From: Leishmania martiniquensis
Taxonomy: Eukaryota > Euglenozoa > Kinetoplastea > Trypanosomatida > Trypanosomatidae
Length of the DNA: 64,000 nt
Assembly (NCBI RefSeq): GCF_017916325.1
Contig: NC_090168.1
Span: 236,192 to 300,191, forward strand
Reading direction: 5' to 3'
Shown: one piece after another, positions 29,829 to 38,896 of the stretch
Position numbering within the stretch: position 1 is the stretch's first letter
How the letters are laid out: each line of letters starts with the position of its first letter
The notes under the pieces: generated by a model
Told to the model about the DNA's origin: nothing
The model's input: only the letters and a program-made list of their open reading frames with translations
The model's database searches: none
Program-made: the position numbers and the translations under genes

Positions 29829-31115
29829 ATGTTCCCGAGCACAACCAGTGGCCGTCTCACATCTTCATCACACTTGCTAGCAGCAACATGGGAAAATGCT
29901 CTACTACATTTCCGTTGCGCGTTGCTTGAGTGCGGCTCTCCGTTAGACATTGAACATTCGCAGAGGCTCGGGCTCCTTTTCTCTAATAGTACTGGGAGCA
30001 GCAATGAACTGAAACGGTGGGCATCAATTTTCGATGCCGAGGATGTTCCAGCCACGGCACTTATTCTCAAGGCACTCGTAAGTCATGGTCAGTGGCAGAC
30101 CGCAGTTAAGCTCCTTGACCTTAACAGAGACAGCGGAGTGGCTGGCGAACTGAGTGAAGTTTTGGGCCAATGCCTTGTGTCCAGAGGGCTATGGCAGCAA
30201 ACATTGCAGCTTGCAGAGTTTCTCCCCCGGTGCCGTGCCGAGGAAACATCGAGGGACAGCAGTCTTACGCCACGTCACACTTCAGTGGCGACTGCGGAGG
30301 AGCTAAACGATTCCTACCAAATGGCAGTGAATTCTGCTTTTCTTCCAGAAGAGGAGAAGCTGACATACTGCGGATTCATTTCTGCAGTTGCTCGCGCATA
30401 TCCCTCAAAACGTGATTGGAAAAAAGCGGTGAAAATGGTACACGACCTAGAGCAGCTTCTGGACCGGGATACTAAAAAGAAGCTTTACGAGTACAGAATC
30501 GCTCGACTTGTACACGACGGGAAAGCGTACAGAGATGTAATTGAAAAAGGTCGCTGCGAAGTAGGATTCCGAACATCACCTTCGCTACTCCGCTCTCTGC
30601 TTCGCTGTGCTATAGCAACAAACGACATCTGTCTCACCTTCAGTTCTCTTGAACTGCTTTGTGCGTTCGGCTCGACGGCTATATCTGTAAAGCAGTTCGA
30701 ATCGGCTTGCCATCTGCTTTTGTCATCTCATGAAACATGGACAAGAAAGGACCTCTTTCGATTCGAAACTCTTCTCTGCGAGAAAGCGTCTTTAGTGAAG
30801 GACAGAAAATTGCAGAAGCTCATCGCTGCCTTTTGCGCCGACTATGATTTGAAAATACCCATTTTTCTCTCCTCCATTGCGATGCCAGTATCGCCCTCTA
30901 ATGCAGCGCTGCCGCCCTCATTCGCAAACAGCGTCACCAATCTAGATCGACTCGCGAGCACACTGGTATCTCAAAGCCGATGGGAGGAGGCGTTGCAGGT
31001 GGCCACATTGATTAGAAAAACTGCGGCACAAAGCGATAATGAGCGCATCATCGTCGATATGCTGCGTGGGGGTTGCTCATCCTGGGTCAAAACGTTGCAG
31101 TTTTTCACGTTGTAG
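29829..31115 (+). CDS. PPR-like helical-repeat protein
   Basis: This encodes 428 aa, starting at ATG 29,829 (MFPSTTSGRL). It contains several degenerate 35-residue helix-turn-helix units with the pattern seen in trypanosomatid pentatricopeptide proteins: VSHGQWQTAVKLLDL near 95, VSRGLWQQTLQLAEF near 120, RDWKKAVKMVHDL near 200 and VSQSRWEEALQVATLI near 390. PPR proteins bind RNA, usually in mitochondria, where they act in kinetoplast rRNA and mRNA stability or in mitoribosomes. No clean presequence is seen. It is the first gene of the right cluster. Base composition is low in GC for this genome, as with the gene on the other side of the strand switch. It could also be a TPR-like scaffold. Confidence 0.65.
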   Translation: MFPSTTSGRLTSSSHLLAATWENALLHFRCALLECGSPLDIEHSQRLGLLFSNSTGSSNELKRWASIFDAEDVPATALILKALVSHGQWQTAVKLLDLNRDSGVAGELSEVLGQCLVSRGLWQQTLQLAEFLPRCRAEETSRDSSLTPRHTSVATAEELNDSYQMAVNSAFLPEEEKLTYCGFISAVARAYPSKRDWKKAVKMVHDLEQLLDRDTKKKLYEYRIARLVHDGKAYRDVIEKGRCEVGFRTSPSLLRSLLRCAIATNDICLTFSSLELLCAFGSTAISVKQFESACHLLLSSHETWTRKDLFRFETLLCEKASLVKDRKLQKLIAAFCADYDLKIPIFLSSIAMPVSPSNAALPPSFANSVTNLDRLASTLVSQSRWEEALQVATLIRKTAAQSDNERIIVDMLRGGCSSWVKTLQFFTL

Positions 31116-31520
31116 AAAATCTCTACGCAACATCGTTTAAGGTGCTCTTGTGAAAAAAAGAGCAACTTCTCGCTTTAGAGAGCGCAAGAGCATAAAAAGG
31201 CTTCTTATATAAACAAACACCTATGCTAAATGGTAAATCAACAAATGAGCTATATCAATGATATGCTATTCTACTCGTGCGAGTGCGTGCTTCTTGTGAT
31301 CACTCACACCTCGTTCTCAATCAGATGCAGAATAGTTCGGCGAGCTGTTTCCTCGTATTCCCAGCATGGGGTCTTTTCACTCTTCTACTGCTGGTGCGCT
31401 TCTTCTTCTTAAGACGTACAATCCACGAAGCGAACACATCGCTATCACCCTCGTCCACAGGAATTGTATAGTTAATCTTCAGAGGGATCAACTGAAGTTC
31501 ACCAGTTTCTCGCTTTGACA
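31116..31520. other. Spacer between the PPR-like gene and the next gene
   Basis: No gene is supported. It is AT-rich. Pyrimidine tracts at 31,375-31,410 and 31,440-31,460 followed by AGs give candidate splice acceptors for the gene at 31,521. Confidence 0.5.
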
Positions 31521-31901
31521 ATGCCGCACATTTTGATTGTCAACATGTCCTTCAACTGTCCCGAAGTTCAGATTCTCGGGCCGGTGCAGGAGGGCACTAT
31601 TGAGCGACTCAACAAGGTGCTTCCTTCATCGACAACGTCGACTCGCAGCATCCGGGGCAGTCTGCCCAAGTTCGAGTACCTGTCGAATCCTGATCACTGG
31701 AGAATAAAGTTGGATGGCCAGTTTTGCGACACTGAGGGGGCGTCGCGGCTGATGGTTCTTTTGCTGGATGCACTCGAGGAGGAGGGTGGCTGGACACTGA
31801 CTTCTTCCCAGTCCGTCAGCTCCCGTGATGCCGGGCCGCTGCAGCAGGACTTTGTGGAAAACTACAAGTTTTTCTTCTCCAAGTACGAAGATGATGAGTG
31901 A
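31521..31901 (+). CDS. Small conserved hypothetical protein
   Basis: This encodes 126 aa. The frame also reads from a TTG two codons upstream, but ATG 31,521 (MPHILIVNMSF) is the start. It is a compact, mixed alpha/beta-looking protein with no signal peptide or membrane segment. Features that look constrained are HWRIKLDGQF, ASRLMVLLLDALEEEGGW and the C-terminal ENYKFFFSKYEDDE. I do not recognise the family. Length, composition and coding-like codon use support a real gene, and it fits the array between the PPR-like gene and IFT57. Confidence 0.7.
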   Translation: MPHILIVNMSFNCPEVQILGPVQEGTIERLNKVLPSSTTSTRSIRGSLPKFEYLSNPDHWRIKLDGQFCDTEGASRLMVLLLDALEEEGGWTLTSSQSVSSRDAGPLQQDFVENYKFFFSKYEDDE

Positions 31902-32525
31902 ATACCTATGTAGTTCAAGTGCTGGAAGGATTGTTCGAAATCACTTTCACCTCCGCGTCTGAAATGGGAAAAGAAAAGGTCCTGCACGCTTTGATATTGT
32001 GTCTTCATTTGTTTGGAGATTGCAGAGTCGGCCGAAGCAGTCGCTTTCTTACTGATTCGATTGTTTTCTGCATAGCGCGCAAATATCTCTGACTATGTAT
32101 TCTAGCCTTTTAAAGGATAAAAGGACAATACAGAGAAAAGAAACACGTCGATCAGTGCTGCTGGACTGCACAAGATGGAGAGCTTACATAGCATTTGCTA
32201 TGCCTAGTTTGGGTGTGGGTAGCAGATATATGTATATGTATATATTTTTTCTGAGATATTTTGAATGCCAAAACAGAATTTCAAAAAGTGTAACATCATT
32301 TTTCTACATGCTATTGCTGGGACTTCCCTTCTGCCTCGCGAAAGCATACCTGCATCAACAAGGCGCTTGTCACTGCAGCGATTCGGCAGCCGGGCAGATG
32401 ATGTGTTTTGCTGTTATTTGTGCTCTATCTGTCGTGCATCTCGTATCTCTCTTCGTTTATCCGCGTGTTTTGCCTTCCAAGTCATCTGCTCGAATATCAC
32501 GTAGAGCTATTTGTTCTCCTTTTCT
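31902..32525. other. Spacer upstream of IFT57
   Basis: No gene is supported. It is AT-rich with TATATG-type runs at about 32,224-32,246. A pyrimidine-rich stretch at 32,447-32,478 leads into the candidate splice acceptor listed separately. Confidence 0.5.
32447..32481 (+). promoter_or_regulatory. Putative spliced-leader acceptor of IFT57
   Basis: A pyrimidine-rich tract (TCTCTCTTCGTTTATCC and on) ends in CCAAG, with the AG at 32,480-32,481. It would give a 5' UTR of about 44 nt. Confidence 0.4.
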
Positions 32526-33785
32526 ATGGCAATGTCAGAAGAAGCAGCGGGCTTGATGAAGCAACCCGTTGAGGGAGCAACTGGGACAACAAGCACTCTT
32601 GGTGTGGATGACAGTACCATGAGCGACATCATTGACAAGTTGCGAATGTTACACTACGAAACCAGTTTTTGCCGGAGCTTCAAGCCGCCGTTTAGTCCTC
32701 TGAACCCCTATTACTTTTCAGGCCCTTCCTCATTGGACAACCCAAATACCCAGTTTTACTATTTTACGTCCTTATGTGTGTGGCTCATGAAGCTCTGTGG
32801 GCATGAGATTGCAGCACCCGGACAGTTCGATGATCCCAACGCGTCGTCCACGACGATCCTGGCAGAGCTGCGCTCGATGAATATCGCCATTGCGAACATC
32901 GCACCCACTCGTCTCAAGCAGGGGAGTGGTGAGGCGGTTCTGGCTGTGCTCTCCACCCTTGTCAATGCGGCGCTTTCTAGCAGTGGCTACGATTTCGAGC
33001 CGATTGATTATGGGCAGGTGAACAGGTACGATGAGCTGGCTGCCGTCGCGGATGCCGAGGACGAGCAGGGCGAAGACGAGATCGAAGATAATGTCGTGAT
33101 TGATAGCGACGATGACGATGAGGTCTACGTGCGCGCTGTCAGTGGAAGTCGAAATGCCAAAAGCGATACAGACCGTCCCCCAACTCCCAAAGTAGATGAA
33201 GAGGAGTGGAAGATGGAGGTGGAGCGTGTGGCCCCTCTGCTTCAGGTTCGCCAATCATCGCTGGACGACTGGCGATCGCGTATCGAGAGCGCTACTGTTT
33301 TGCTGAAAGCTGTCGAGAACATGTACCCCGATGTGAAGCAGATGCTCGAGCGTCTTGCAGGGGACATGGACAAATCGCGTGATAGGATACAGAAGCGGGA
33401 GCAAACACTAGCGCAGCAGTTTTCGGATCAGGTGGAGGAATATCGGGTGAAGCTGCGTGAACTGAATTCCTCGCGTGACGCAGCTAGCGTGGCTCAGCAA
33501 ACCGTTCAGCAGATGACGGTGGAGCTGAGCCACATCAGTGAGGCTCTAGAACAGACAAAGCGTGATATTGCAGACAGGCAGGCCAAGATATCTGACACAA
33601 CTCCACTCATTCAGGTGAAGGAGGCGGTGGTCAAGGTGCATGCGGAGATAAAACTCATGTCGTTACGCATTGGAATCCTCCAAAACGGTGTCTTGCAGCA
33701 TGTTATGAAGCAAACCAAGGCTCGGAGCGAGGGGCTAGCAGTCGAGGATGCAGAGATGTTTAGCGGCGAGGCCATGTTTTCTTAA
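32526..33785 (+). CDS. IFT57: Intraflagellar transport protein IFT57
   Basis: This encodes 419 aa, a subunit of the IFT-B complex that carries cargo along the flagellum and pairs with IFT20. The N-terminal CH-like domain (about residues 20-140) has family wording: DIIDKLRMLHYE, QFYYFTSLCVWLMKL, FDDPNASSTTILAELR (human: QFYMFCTLAAWL, YDDPNATISNILSELR). An acidic linker (about 170-225) leads to WKMEVERVAPLLQV (human WSLEVERVLPQLKV) and a coiled coil to about 395, including DTTPLIQVKEAVVK and MSLRIGILQNGVLQ. The start is ATG 32,526 (MAMSEEAAGL); a second ATG lies two codons in. Upstream the frame reads only through a TTG. Near full family length, with no damage seen. Confidence 0.95.
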   Translation: MAMSEEAAGLMKQPVEGATGTTSTLGVDDSTMSDIIDKLRMLHYETSFCRSFKPPFSPLNPYYFSGPSSLDNPNTQFYYFTSLCVWLMKLCGHEIAAPGQFDDPNASSTTILAELRSMNIAIANIAPTRLKQGSGEAVLAVLSTLVNAALSSSGYDFEPIDYGQVNRYDELAAVADAEDEQGEDEIEDNVVIDSDDDDEVYVRAVSGSRNAKSDTDRPPTPKVDEEEWKMEVERVAPLLQVRQSSLDDWRSRIESATVLLKAVENMYPDVKQMLERLAGDMDKSRDRIQKREQTLAQQFSDQVEEYRVKLRELNSSRDAASVAQQTVQQMTVELSHISEALEQTKRDIADRQAKISDTTPLIQVKEAVVKVHAEIKLMSLRIGILQNGVLQHVMKQTKARSEGLAVEDAEMFSGEAMFS

Positions 33786-36700
33786 AGATCTTTCTCAGCA
33801 GCTTATGAGCTACTCTGGGGTACAGTCGCCGATCCCCCCTCTTTTGCACCCTGTTTTACCCTGTAGCTGTTTCTCTCAGGCAGAGGAGACGAGCATGAGC
33901 TCTACCTTCAACCTCTCCCACTCGCGGCTACATGCATGAGGGATTCCTGCGAGGCTTTCCTTGTACTTCCCCTCAAACACATCATTTTGTTTGGTGCGCT
34001 GTTCTTTTTTCTTTGCGCTTGAGTCATGTGCGGTGGGGCATGGTAGCGGCGCTCTTATGTACTTTTTCAATGGTGGTATCGTGCGTTACGCGGCTCCAGT
34101 TACATAGAGTGGTGCTACTCAAGACTGTGCAGAACCTTGTTCCGGAACTCATGATTGATGCAACTCCCCCCCCCAAATGAGAGCGTTGCAGCCTACAATG
34201 TCGAAAGCAAGCGATGCTGCAAGGTGCAACTGAACTCAGCCACTGGTGAGGAAAGGACTTGTGCGCACGGACGGTATCACTAGTCAGCCTACCTCTCCTA
34301 GGGAACATGGCCCTTTTCATTACCGTTCTTGAGGGTGAAAACACGTAGAGAGAAGGCACTCAGTGATGTGGATAAAGTTGAGTCCTCCAACCGAAGGTAA
34401 GCTGCTCTCAGAATGACCTGTTGCTTCTCTTTCTTCAAAATGGATGTTGTCTTTCAGAATCTCTCACATATGCCTCAGTGGTCACTTTGCCGTGCGTACC
34501 ACACTCCCGCCTTTCTCATACAGCAGTGCTTATTTTCCTCTTACGTAAAGATGAGTCTCGATTTAGGCGACAACAAGGCACAAGCAGAATAGGCTCGAGC
34601 CATGCCCTGCGACATGTAAAGGGATTGGGGGCGAGAGTCGGACGAAACGAGACACGAATTATGTGCTTTTACCCGATGGAGGCCGGATGACACCGGGGCG
34701 AAGGCCGGGCACAACATGGTGTGAGCAGGGGCGGTATGGGTACAAATAGATAAGGCGGAAGAGCTTTGTCTCGTCACCTCCACCCCGCCCCACTATACGC
34801 GTTGCGTACATACCGTAAAGGCCCGGTGAAACGGTAAAGCGGTGTCGCCCTCCAAAGCACACAATCGTCCTCCTCTCCTCCCTCCTCCGGCCTCTCGGCA
34901 CAGACGAAAAAGGTGCATGTGCACAGAACGCAGCAGAAGCGCGCCAGACCCCGCTTTTCCTTTCCGTGTCTCTGCGCCGCTTGGGGTTATTCTTTGTGAC
35001 CTCCCTCTGCCTCCATCTCTTTTAAGGAGTGCGCCAGGGGCAGACGCGACGCCACATATGTGTGCGCATCGAGTATTATTATCTTCCCCCGGCGACTGCG
35101 ATAAAACTGCAAAGGCGCCTTTCTTTCTCTCTTCCGCTGCCCCCTCCCCCCTCCGTGTCAAGGTGTATTTGTGCCTCGCCATTTGTGTTCTGCTGGCGGT
35201 TAGGCCTCATTATGCTCTTGCCTTTCTATCGCGTTTCCGTCGGCGTGTCGGTGAACGTTCTTCACGGCTCCCATTTGCTGGGAAGCAAGCGCGCTTGCAG
35301 GTACCTTCGCCTGGCGAGCTCTTGGCGGGCGGCACTGTCTACGAATGGGCTGCAGAAGCAGGACCCCCACCACGACCTGCCGAACCACTCGAGACGGTTC
35401 GGGAGTGTGTCCGAGGCTCGTCTTGCGAGCAGCCGAAGTGCCTGCCTGTGTTTTTTCTCACCACAAGATGCTGGGGTTCTGCTCCACCCGAGTCTCGGCG
35501 ATGTGCCTTTTGTCACTGCTGGCGAGGACGAGGTGTGGCCCTGGCCAGCAGCGTGCGCAAAGGATGACTGCGACACGCGAGCGACGTGAAGAGGCGGCGG
35601 GGCTGAGTGTCTAAAATGCGTACAAGTACGGAAAAGAAGCCTATGCGACCCGTCGAAGCGCCGTCAACGTACATGATGTCTGCGCCGCCTCTTCGCGCGC
35701 TCTCTACCTGATTGCGCGTCGATGTCTCACATCTGTGAGCCTTTTCTCGTTTCGTGGTTGGCGTTCACTTACCCGACGGCACGGCGCAGGAAGGGCCGTA
35801 TCCATCCCATCGCCGGTGTATGTATGATCTTTTTAGTTGGTCTAGCCTGCTGCATGGCAGTACCTGTTAGGTGTCAGACATCCACTGCGACTCGCATAGG
35901 TTAGTAAATGGAGGAGGCGTGCGCGTTCCGAAGGCAACGGAAAGTGCTGGGCATAGGAGCTGGAGGTTGAAGTGAAGCGCTTGCTTGCAGGGGCGAGACG
36001 CAGCTCAATGAGCCACAGCTATTCCTACGCGCACTTAAGGAAAACAGCTCGCATGGGTTGCCTGCAGTCGGGATAAGGAGTCGCAAGCGAGCTTTCAACC
36101 AAGCAATCCTTATGGAAGCGCTCGTGTGGACTGAGGGAACAGCCGATTGTGTCAGGGAGAAGCTGATTTGCGCTCCACCTTCAAGGACTGTACTTGCCTC
36201 CGCTGGCGGAGATGCGACGCCCTGATCAATAGGCGCCATCAAAAAAACTGCATCCCTCTGCACTATCGGTAAATTGCCCAGCGGCAATGCACACAGCGGG
36301 TGGTAGCAGGATCGCAGTCGAAGGCTTTTGGCGGGGAGTGCTTTTGTGCATGGAAGAGGTGTTTCACTTCTAAGCAGTGCTGCGCTTAATGGATACCTAC
36401 TGGCGGCGCTCTATGATGCACGTGCCGGAGCTCGCCCGCATGGTATGCGACGACTTTCTCGATCGCACGCATCGTTCGATCCTCCCTGGCGTGATGTGGA
36501 TGGAGCCCTCTACAGCTTAGCTTTCCTTGGCGGATTCGGTCGGACAAACTGGTGCAATGTGAGGAGCTTTCCGTTTCGGGCTATCCTCGACAGCTCTTAA
36601 ACTCAGTTCGTTGCCGCGCAGAGGCCCTTGCCGGATGATGGGTCGCTAGATTACATCACAGTCACGGACTTCTCATGCGTGCGTCACATCATCCTTTGCG

Positions 36701-37002
36701 CCTCCTTCCACAACGAAGACGAACGCGCCGCTAGACGGAAGTCCTTCTGCGACTGTCTCTTGTAAGACTTCCTGCCCTTCATGAAGAGTTGCATTCACCG
36801 TTCTCAAGGCGCTCACACTCCCCTCTCCCTGGTTGCGCATGTACCTGCTAACCCCACGGCACATCTTCCATGCGACATGCCCACTGCTGGTGCGGCACAT
36901 GGAGGGTGGGGCAAGCCATCGAGACACGCTCCCCCCTCCCCGGACACCGGTGGAGATGGAAGGTGATGGCAGCGGACCTGCCCTCTCCGATGCGCACACC
37001 GC
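33786..37002. other. Long spacer between IFT57 and the 616-bp repeat
   Basis: No gene is supported in 3.2 kb. It is unusually long and mixed in composition: AT-richer to about 34,700, GC-rich from 34,800 to 35,600. I looked for tRNA A/B boxes and retroposon protein motifs and saw none convincing. Short open frames occur on both strands, the longest near 34,842-35,567, but they are low in complexity. It probably includes the IFT57 3' UTR. Confidence 0.5.
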
Positions 37003-37618
37003 CCTGGCAGAGGCGCCTGGGTGCGGGCATGCGAGCGCTGCCATGCGCAGCTGGCATGATGCATCCCATCCGAGCCACGTATCGACGGGCGAGAGAGGCA
37101 CGGGCGATGAGCGAGGTGGGCGGGGGGGATCCGCAGCAGTCGCCCCGGAGGTGTATGCGCTCGGCATGCGCGGCATCTCCCGCATCCTGCCGGGCAGGCT
37201 GGTGGGGCACGGGTGCCGGAAAGATGGTGAGGGCACGACTGGGGGCCCTGCCAAGTCCCCCGAGCTGAGTGTGCGGAGGGCTGCCACCTAGCATGATGGA
37301 GGGCAGCGCCTCGAGGCGACTTGGGGGGTGGTGGTGGCGCGGTGGGATAGAGGGAGGGCGCGGGGCCTCCGAGGGCCCTGACCTGGAGCCGGCGCGCGCT
37401 CTCCTTGGGCACGTCCGACGTGCGCCTAGGCCCCCACCCCCTGCTGCCTGTACGGCAGGCGTCACCGCTTGCGCCCTCGAGCAGGGCCGTGAATGCAGCG
37501 CGCACCTGGAGATGGGGGCGTGGGAGCGTGCTGTGCGCACGCCCCGCTTCGACGGCAGGGCTTCTTGTCCTGGGCGACGAGGATGCAGTCAGGGGCGGTT
37601 GGGAATGAGATGGTGTGC
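37003..37618. repeat. 616-bp dispersed repeat, copy 2 (inverted relative to 14,279-14,894)
   Basis: This is the reverse complement of the copy at 14,279-14,894, essentially identical with no net indel. It lies in the spacer upstream of the DRC8-like gene. The edges are sharp: beyond GTGTGC at 37,618 and before 37,003 the flanks no longer match. Confidence 0.85.
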
Positions 37619-37860
37619 GCATCGGTTTGCCGGCGCGTACTCGGCAGGCACGGAGAGGCTTGACATGAGGGCTCATGATGTGCCACATCTGTGTGACCAT
37701 GAGAGAGTTTTTGGGGAAGCAGGGGCTGTGCCGCTTCCTGGGCAAGTAGTATGGAGCCTTTCTGCTATTCTCATTGTATGCGCGGCATCTTCCATCCTGG
37801 CACTCTCTCTGTGTTTTTTCATCTGCGGGCTTCTCACGATTTTGGCCTGTGCCTTTTATG

Positions 37861-37886
37861 CTTCTTTTTCCGTATTATCTGTGTAG
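37861..37886 (+). promoter_or_regulatory. Putative spliced-leader acceptor of the DRC8-like gene
   Basis: A pyrimidine-rich run, CTTCTTTTTCCGTATTATCT, ends in GTGTAG at 37,886, about 180 nt before ATG 38,066. Confidence 0.4.
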
Positions 37887-38065
37887 CTCGCCGTCGCTGT
37901 AACGTTGCCAGCATCGCATGTATTATCCGGCCCGTGACCGACGGTGCTATTCTGTGCCCAGCTCGAGCCACAAGAGGAAAAAGCGTTAGGGCGGTAGGGC
38001 AATCTCGGCGCTAAGTGCTTTCTGTGCTCGCTAGGTCTTGGCTGAGCGAACTTGTGACGAAGGCG

Positions 38066-38896
38066 ATGTCCGTTTCTCCAAGGGGTCCAGGCTCTACAAG
38101 GAGCAGCGAAGGCCCTCGCTCGAGAACCGGCGGATCGTCGCTGAAGAAGCGTCAAAACCGCTTCAATGCCGCGGAGGCCGACGTAACCGAGCCGCCGGAG
38201 TCGATCGCGTACCTGTTTGGGAAGCAGCGTTCGGCTAACCGACGCGCAAAGTGCCAAAAACAGTTCGAAGAGCTCGCGCAACTCATAGGCGTGATGAGCG
38301 CGGGTGTTCCACCGGAGAACACTGCAGACGCTGGTGGTGCTGATGTCGTCTCACTGCCACCTGCGTCAAATCTGCCTACGGAGAAGCTCTTTCCGACGCT
38401 GGAAGTTGGGTATCTGGCGCGGGTGCTGGGTCTGAATGTGTCAAAGGAGCAAGTGGCTTCTATTGTGGAGCTCGTCGAGGATGACATCCCGTCAGCCGGG
38501 TTTGTCAACCGTCAGAAGCTTGGGCTTGTTCTCGTCGATGCAATGATGACAGGCACGCTGGGTGGACCGACCCTTCTTCCGTTTTCAACTGAGAGTCGTG
38601 CCTCGACAGCACCCATTAGTGATGACGACCCTGTTTTCCTCTCTGCAGAGCGGCTGAAGAGCTTCGCACCGTCCGTGTGCGTGCGGGAGGAGAAGGCGAC
38701 ACTGCTTCGAGCCTTCGAGGCAATAGACACGGAGAAGAAAGGCTACCTAGAAGAGGTGCAGCTCCGCTCTGCCATGAAGGATGGCGAAGAGGGCCTCTCT
38801 CCGGAGGAAGTGGACGACATGTGGTTAGCCATGTGCGACCCAGAAACGAATCGAGCATATTACCGTGACTTTGTTGAGATACTTGCCAGTGAGTGA
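38066..38896 (+). CDS. DRC8: EF-hand protein, DRC8/EFCAB2-like dynein regulatory complex subunit
   Basis: This encodes 276 aa. The frame reads upstream via GTG, but the first ATG is 38,066 (MSVSPRGPGST). The C-terminal two thirds align in wording with EFCAB2/DRC8: LNVSKEQVASIVELVEDD...GFVNRQKLG (human CPTEGELHDLIAEVEEEE...GYIRFEKF), then LLRAFEAIDTEKKGYLEEVQL and LSPEEVDDMWLAMCDPETN with YYRDFVEIL (human LLRAFEVLDSAKRGFL, DPESN, NYKDYI). The calcium loops are degenerate (DTEKKGYLEEVQL keeps few acidic ligands), as in DRC8. The first 90 residues are a basic, Ser-rich extension absent from human DRC8. DRC8 sits in the nexin-dynein regulatory complex, which requires the CCDC39/40 ruler. Confidence 0.75.
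   Translation: MSVSPRGPGSTRSSEGPRSRTGGSSLKKRQNRFNAAEADVTEPPESIAYLFGKQRSANRRAKCQKQFEELAQLIGVMSAGVPPENTADAGGADVVSLPPASNLPTEKLFPTLEVGYLARVLGLNVSKEQVASIVELVEDDIPSAGFVNRQKLGLVLVDAMMTGTLGGPTLLPFSTESRASTAPISDDDPVFLSAERLKSFAPSVCVREEKATLLRAFEAIDTEKKGYLEEVQLRSAMKDGEEGLSPEEVDDMWLAMCDPETNRAYYRDFVEILASE

Noticed and set aside
34842..35567. 241-codon plus-strand frame
   Set aside because: Composition is low in complexity and Pro/Arg/Cys-rich. Overlapping frames on both strands are equally long, and no domain or motif is recognisable.
36468..36486. GTTCGATCC, resembling a tRNA B box
   Set aside because: There is no matching A box at the right distance and the flanks do not fold as acceptor, D and anticodon arms.
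36328..36600. 90-codon frame after IFT57
   Set aside because: It has no proper start, no recognisable motif and no sign of codon bias. I could not separate it from chance.
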